This document shows, one piece after another, positions 63,219 to 64,000 of a DNA stretch of 64,000 bases. Under the pieces are notes generated by a model that was given only the letters and a program-made list of their open reading frames with translations, did no database searches and was not told where the DNA came from. Position numbers and translations under genes: made by a program. Within the stretch, counting starts at the first letter, position 1, and every line of letters begins with the position of its first letter. The DNA lies in NCBI GenBank assembly GCA_016124635.1, contig WGNJ01000007.1, forward strand, positions 79,965 to 143,964, given 5' to 3'. This DNA is from Alphaproteobacteria bacterium (lineage in GTDB: Bacteria; Pseudomonadota; Alphaproteobacteria; Micropepsales; Micropepsaceae).

Positions 63219-63716
63219 TCAACCTTCGGCCGCGCCGACGTCGCCCGCTCGATAGGCGCTGGCGATACGGTGGAGCACGCCGTTGAGGAACGTGGGCTCT
63301 TCGCCCCCGTCGAAGAAGGCCCGCGCAATCTCGACATACTCGTCGATGACGACCTTGGCCGGCACATCGCTCCGAGCGATCATTTCAAACGTCGCCGCAC
63401 GCAGTGCCGCCCTCAAGGTTGTGTCGAGCTTGTCGAGCTCCCACCCCTTCACGAGGCATCGTGCGAGAACCCGATCCACCTCTTCTTGGCGCTCGACAAC
63501 GCCGCGCACGAGCGACGCGAAAAACTTTGCGTCCGCCTCGGCATACTTTTCGCCTTCCGTACCGGCTCCCAATCGATGATCCAGAAACTCACGGAGCGCC
63601 GCTTCAGAGCCCTGCTCGGAAACCTCCATCTGATAGAGCGCTTGGACAGCGCCGAGCCGCGCGACACTGCGCGCCTTCTTGGAGGGCCTCGGCTTCCGGC
63701 GCGCCTTTGCAGTCAT
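63219..63716 (-). CDS. nusB: Transcription antitermination factor NusB
   Basis: A 165-residue helical RNA-binding protein with [15 protein letters not shown], the [13 protein letters not shown] block and [20 protein letters not shown] plus [10 protein letters not shown]. Works with S10 in rRNA antitermination. Its ATG overlaps the ribH stop (ATGA at 63713-63716). Confidence 0.95.
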   Translation of the reverse strand: MTAKARRKPRPSKKARSVARLGAVQALYQMEVSEQGSEAALREFLDHRLGAGTEGEKYAEADAKFFASLVRGVVERQEEVDRVLARCLVKGWELDKLDTTLRAALRAATFEMIARSDVPAKVVIDEYVEIARAFFDGGEEPTFLNGVLHRIASAYRAGDVGAAEG

Positions 63717-64000
63717 TTGGGGCCGAGACCCATTTGGCGGCGCAGCTGCGTCATGGCGATGGCGGCCTTCGCGGCGCCACCGCCCTTGTCGAGCCGATCC
63801 GCCCGCGCCCGTTCCCACGCTTGATCTTCGTTCTCGACGGTCAGGATGCCATTGCCGATCGCCAACCGCTGCTGGATGGCTAGATCCATCAAGCCGCGCG
63901 CGCTCTCATTGGCGACGATGTCGAAATGCGCGGTCTCACCGCGGATCACGCAGCCCAGGGCAACGTAGCCTTCATACGCGCGGCCCGCTGCGTGGCCCGA
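63713..64000 (-). CDS. ribH: 6,7-dimethyl-8-ribityllumazine synthase, C-terminal part (truncated by window)
   Basis: The frame is open to the window edge and encodes the last 95 residues, including [19 protein letters not shown] and [16 protein letters not shown], clear lumazine-synthase motifs. It catalyses the penultimate step of riboflavin synthesis. The N-terminus lies beyond the window. Confidence 0.95.
   Translation of the reverse strand, partial: SGHAAGRAYEGYVALGCVIRGETAHFDIVANESARGLMDLAIQQRLAIGNGILTVENEDQAWERARADRLDKGGGAAKAAIAMTQLRRQMGLGPK

Overview
The window is high-GC chromosomal DNA from an alphaproteobacterium. The evidence is gene order: ribH-nusB-thiL next to a proton-pumping pyrophosphatase gene, and a run DUF177-rpmF-plsX-fabH-ihfA-merR preceded by a mitochondrial-type ubiquinol-cytochrome c chaperone gene. 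That layout is characteristic of Alphaproteobacteria. Large TonB receptors, short signal-peptide proteins and nested-hairpin intergenic repeats agree with this. I cannot fix the order or genus from sequence alone. Translation, lipid, cofactor and redox housekeeping genes dominate; no rRNA, CRISPR array or complete prophage is visible.

Layout. 1-5.7 kb: a truncated acetyltransferase, a CheY-like receiver, glyA behind a probable ZTP (pfl) riboswitch, a secreted protein, an AidB-type acyl-CoA dehydrogenase and a Gly/Cys/His-tailed membrane protein. 5.8-9.5 kb: a zinc-ribbon membrane protein, then a two-gene operon for a Cyc2-like outer-membrane cytochrome-porin and a soluble cytochrome c, whose upstream region carries a perfect FNR/FixK box and two further dyads, then a secreted esterase. 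9.5-18.1 kb: DUF2461, an S41 protease, rplM-rpsI, and an RND efflux operon divergent from its probable TetR regulator. 18.2-21.5 kb: a superinfection-immunity-like protein, superoxide dismutase, two paralogous Asp-rich secreted proteins and a TIR-like/PLD-like protein that may be a defence effector. 22-28.3 kb: an accessory stretch of small membrane or secreted orphans, with one copy of a degenerate 17-bp motif in every gap, ending in a DUF3631 phage/plasmid-type ATPase gene. Nested-inverted-repeat elements flank this stretch and a third lies at 29.1 kb.

28.3-40.4 kb: an Asp-nucleophile alpha/beta hydrolase, glutathione reductase, a TonB-dependent receptor, an IS256-derived transposase that appears catalytically inactivated and lies directly behind a LuxR regulator gene, a LytS/LytTR two-component pair and a lipoprotein S9 peptidase. 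40.4-51.7 kb: a hydrolase/coiled-coil pair, the Ku-LigD end-joining operon, enoyl-CoA hydratase, three small secreted proteins, and tdh-kbl for threonine catabolism to glycine. 51.8-55.1 kb: a GIY-YIG-like protein, tRNA-Pro(GGG), a phosphoribosyltransferase, a Crp/Fnr regulator, MerR and IHF-alpha. 55.1-64 kb: phospholipid/fatty-acid genes, BamE, the H+-pyrophosphatase and the truncated riboflavin/NusB/thiamine cluster.

Threads connecting the genes: one-carbon and glycine metabolism (glyA with its riboswitch; tdh-kbl supplying glycine); a redox/oxygen theme (cytochrome-porin operon with an FNR-type box, a Crp/Fnr protein with an FNR-type recognition helix, SOD, glutathione reductase); and several regulators beside envelope functions. 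The most unusual items are the cytochrome-porin operon, the decayed-catalytic-site transposase in a regulator operon, the TIR-like protein and the motif-punctuated small-gene array.
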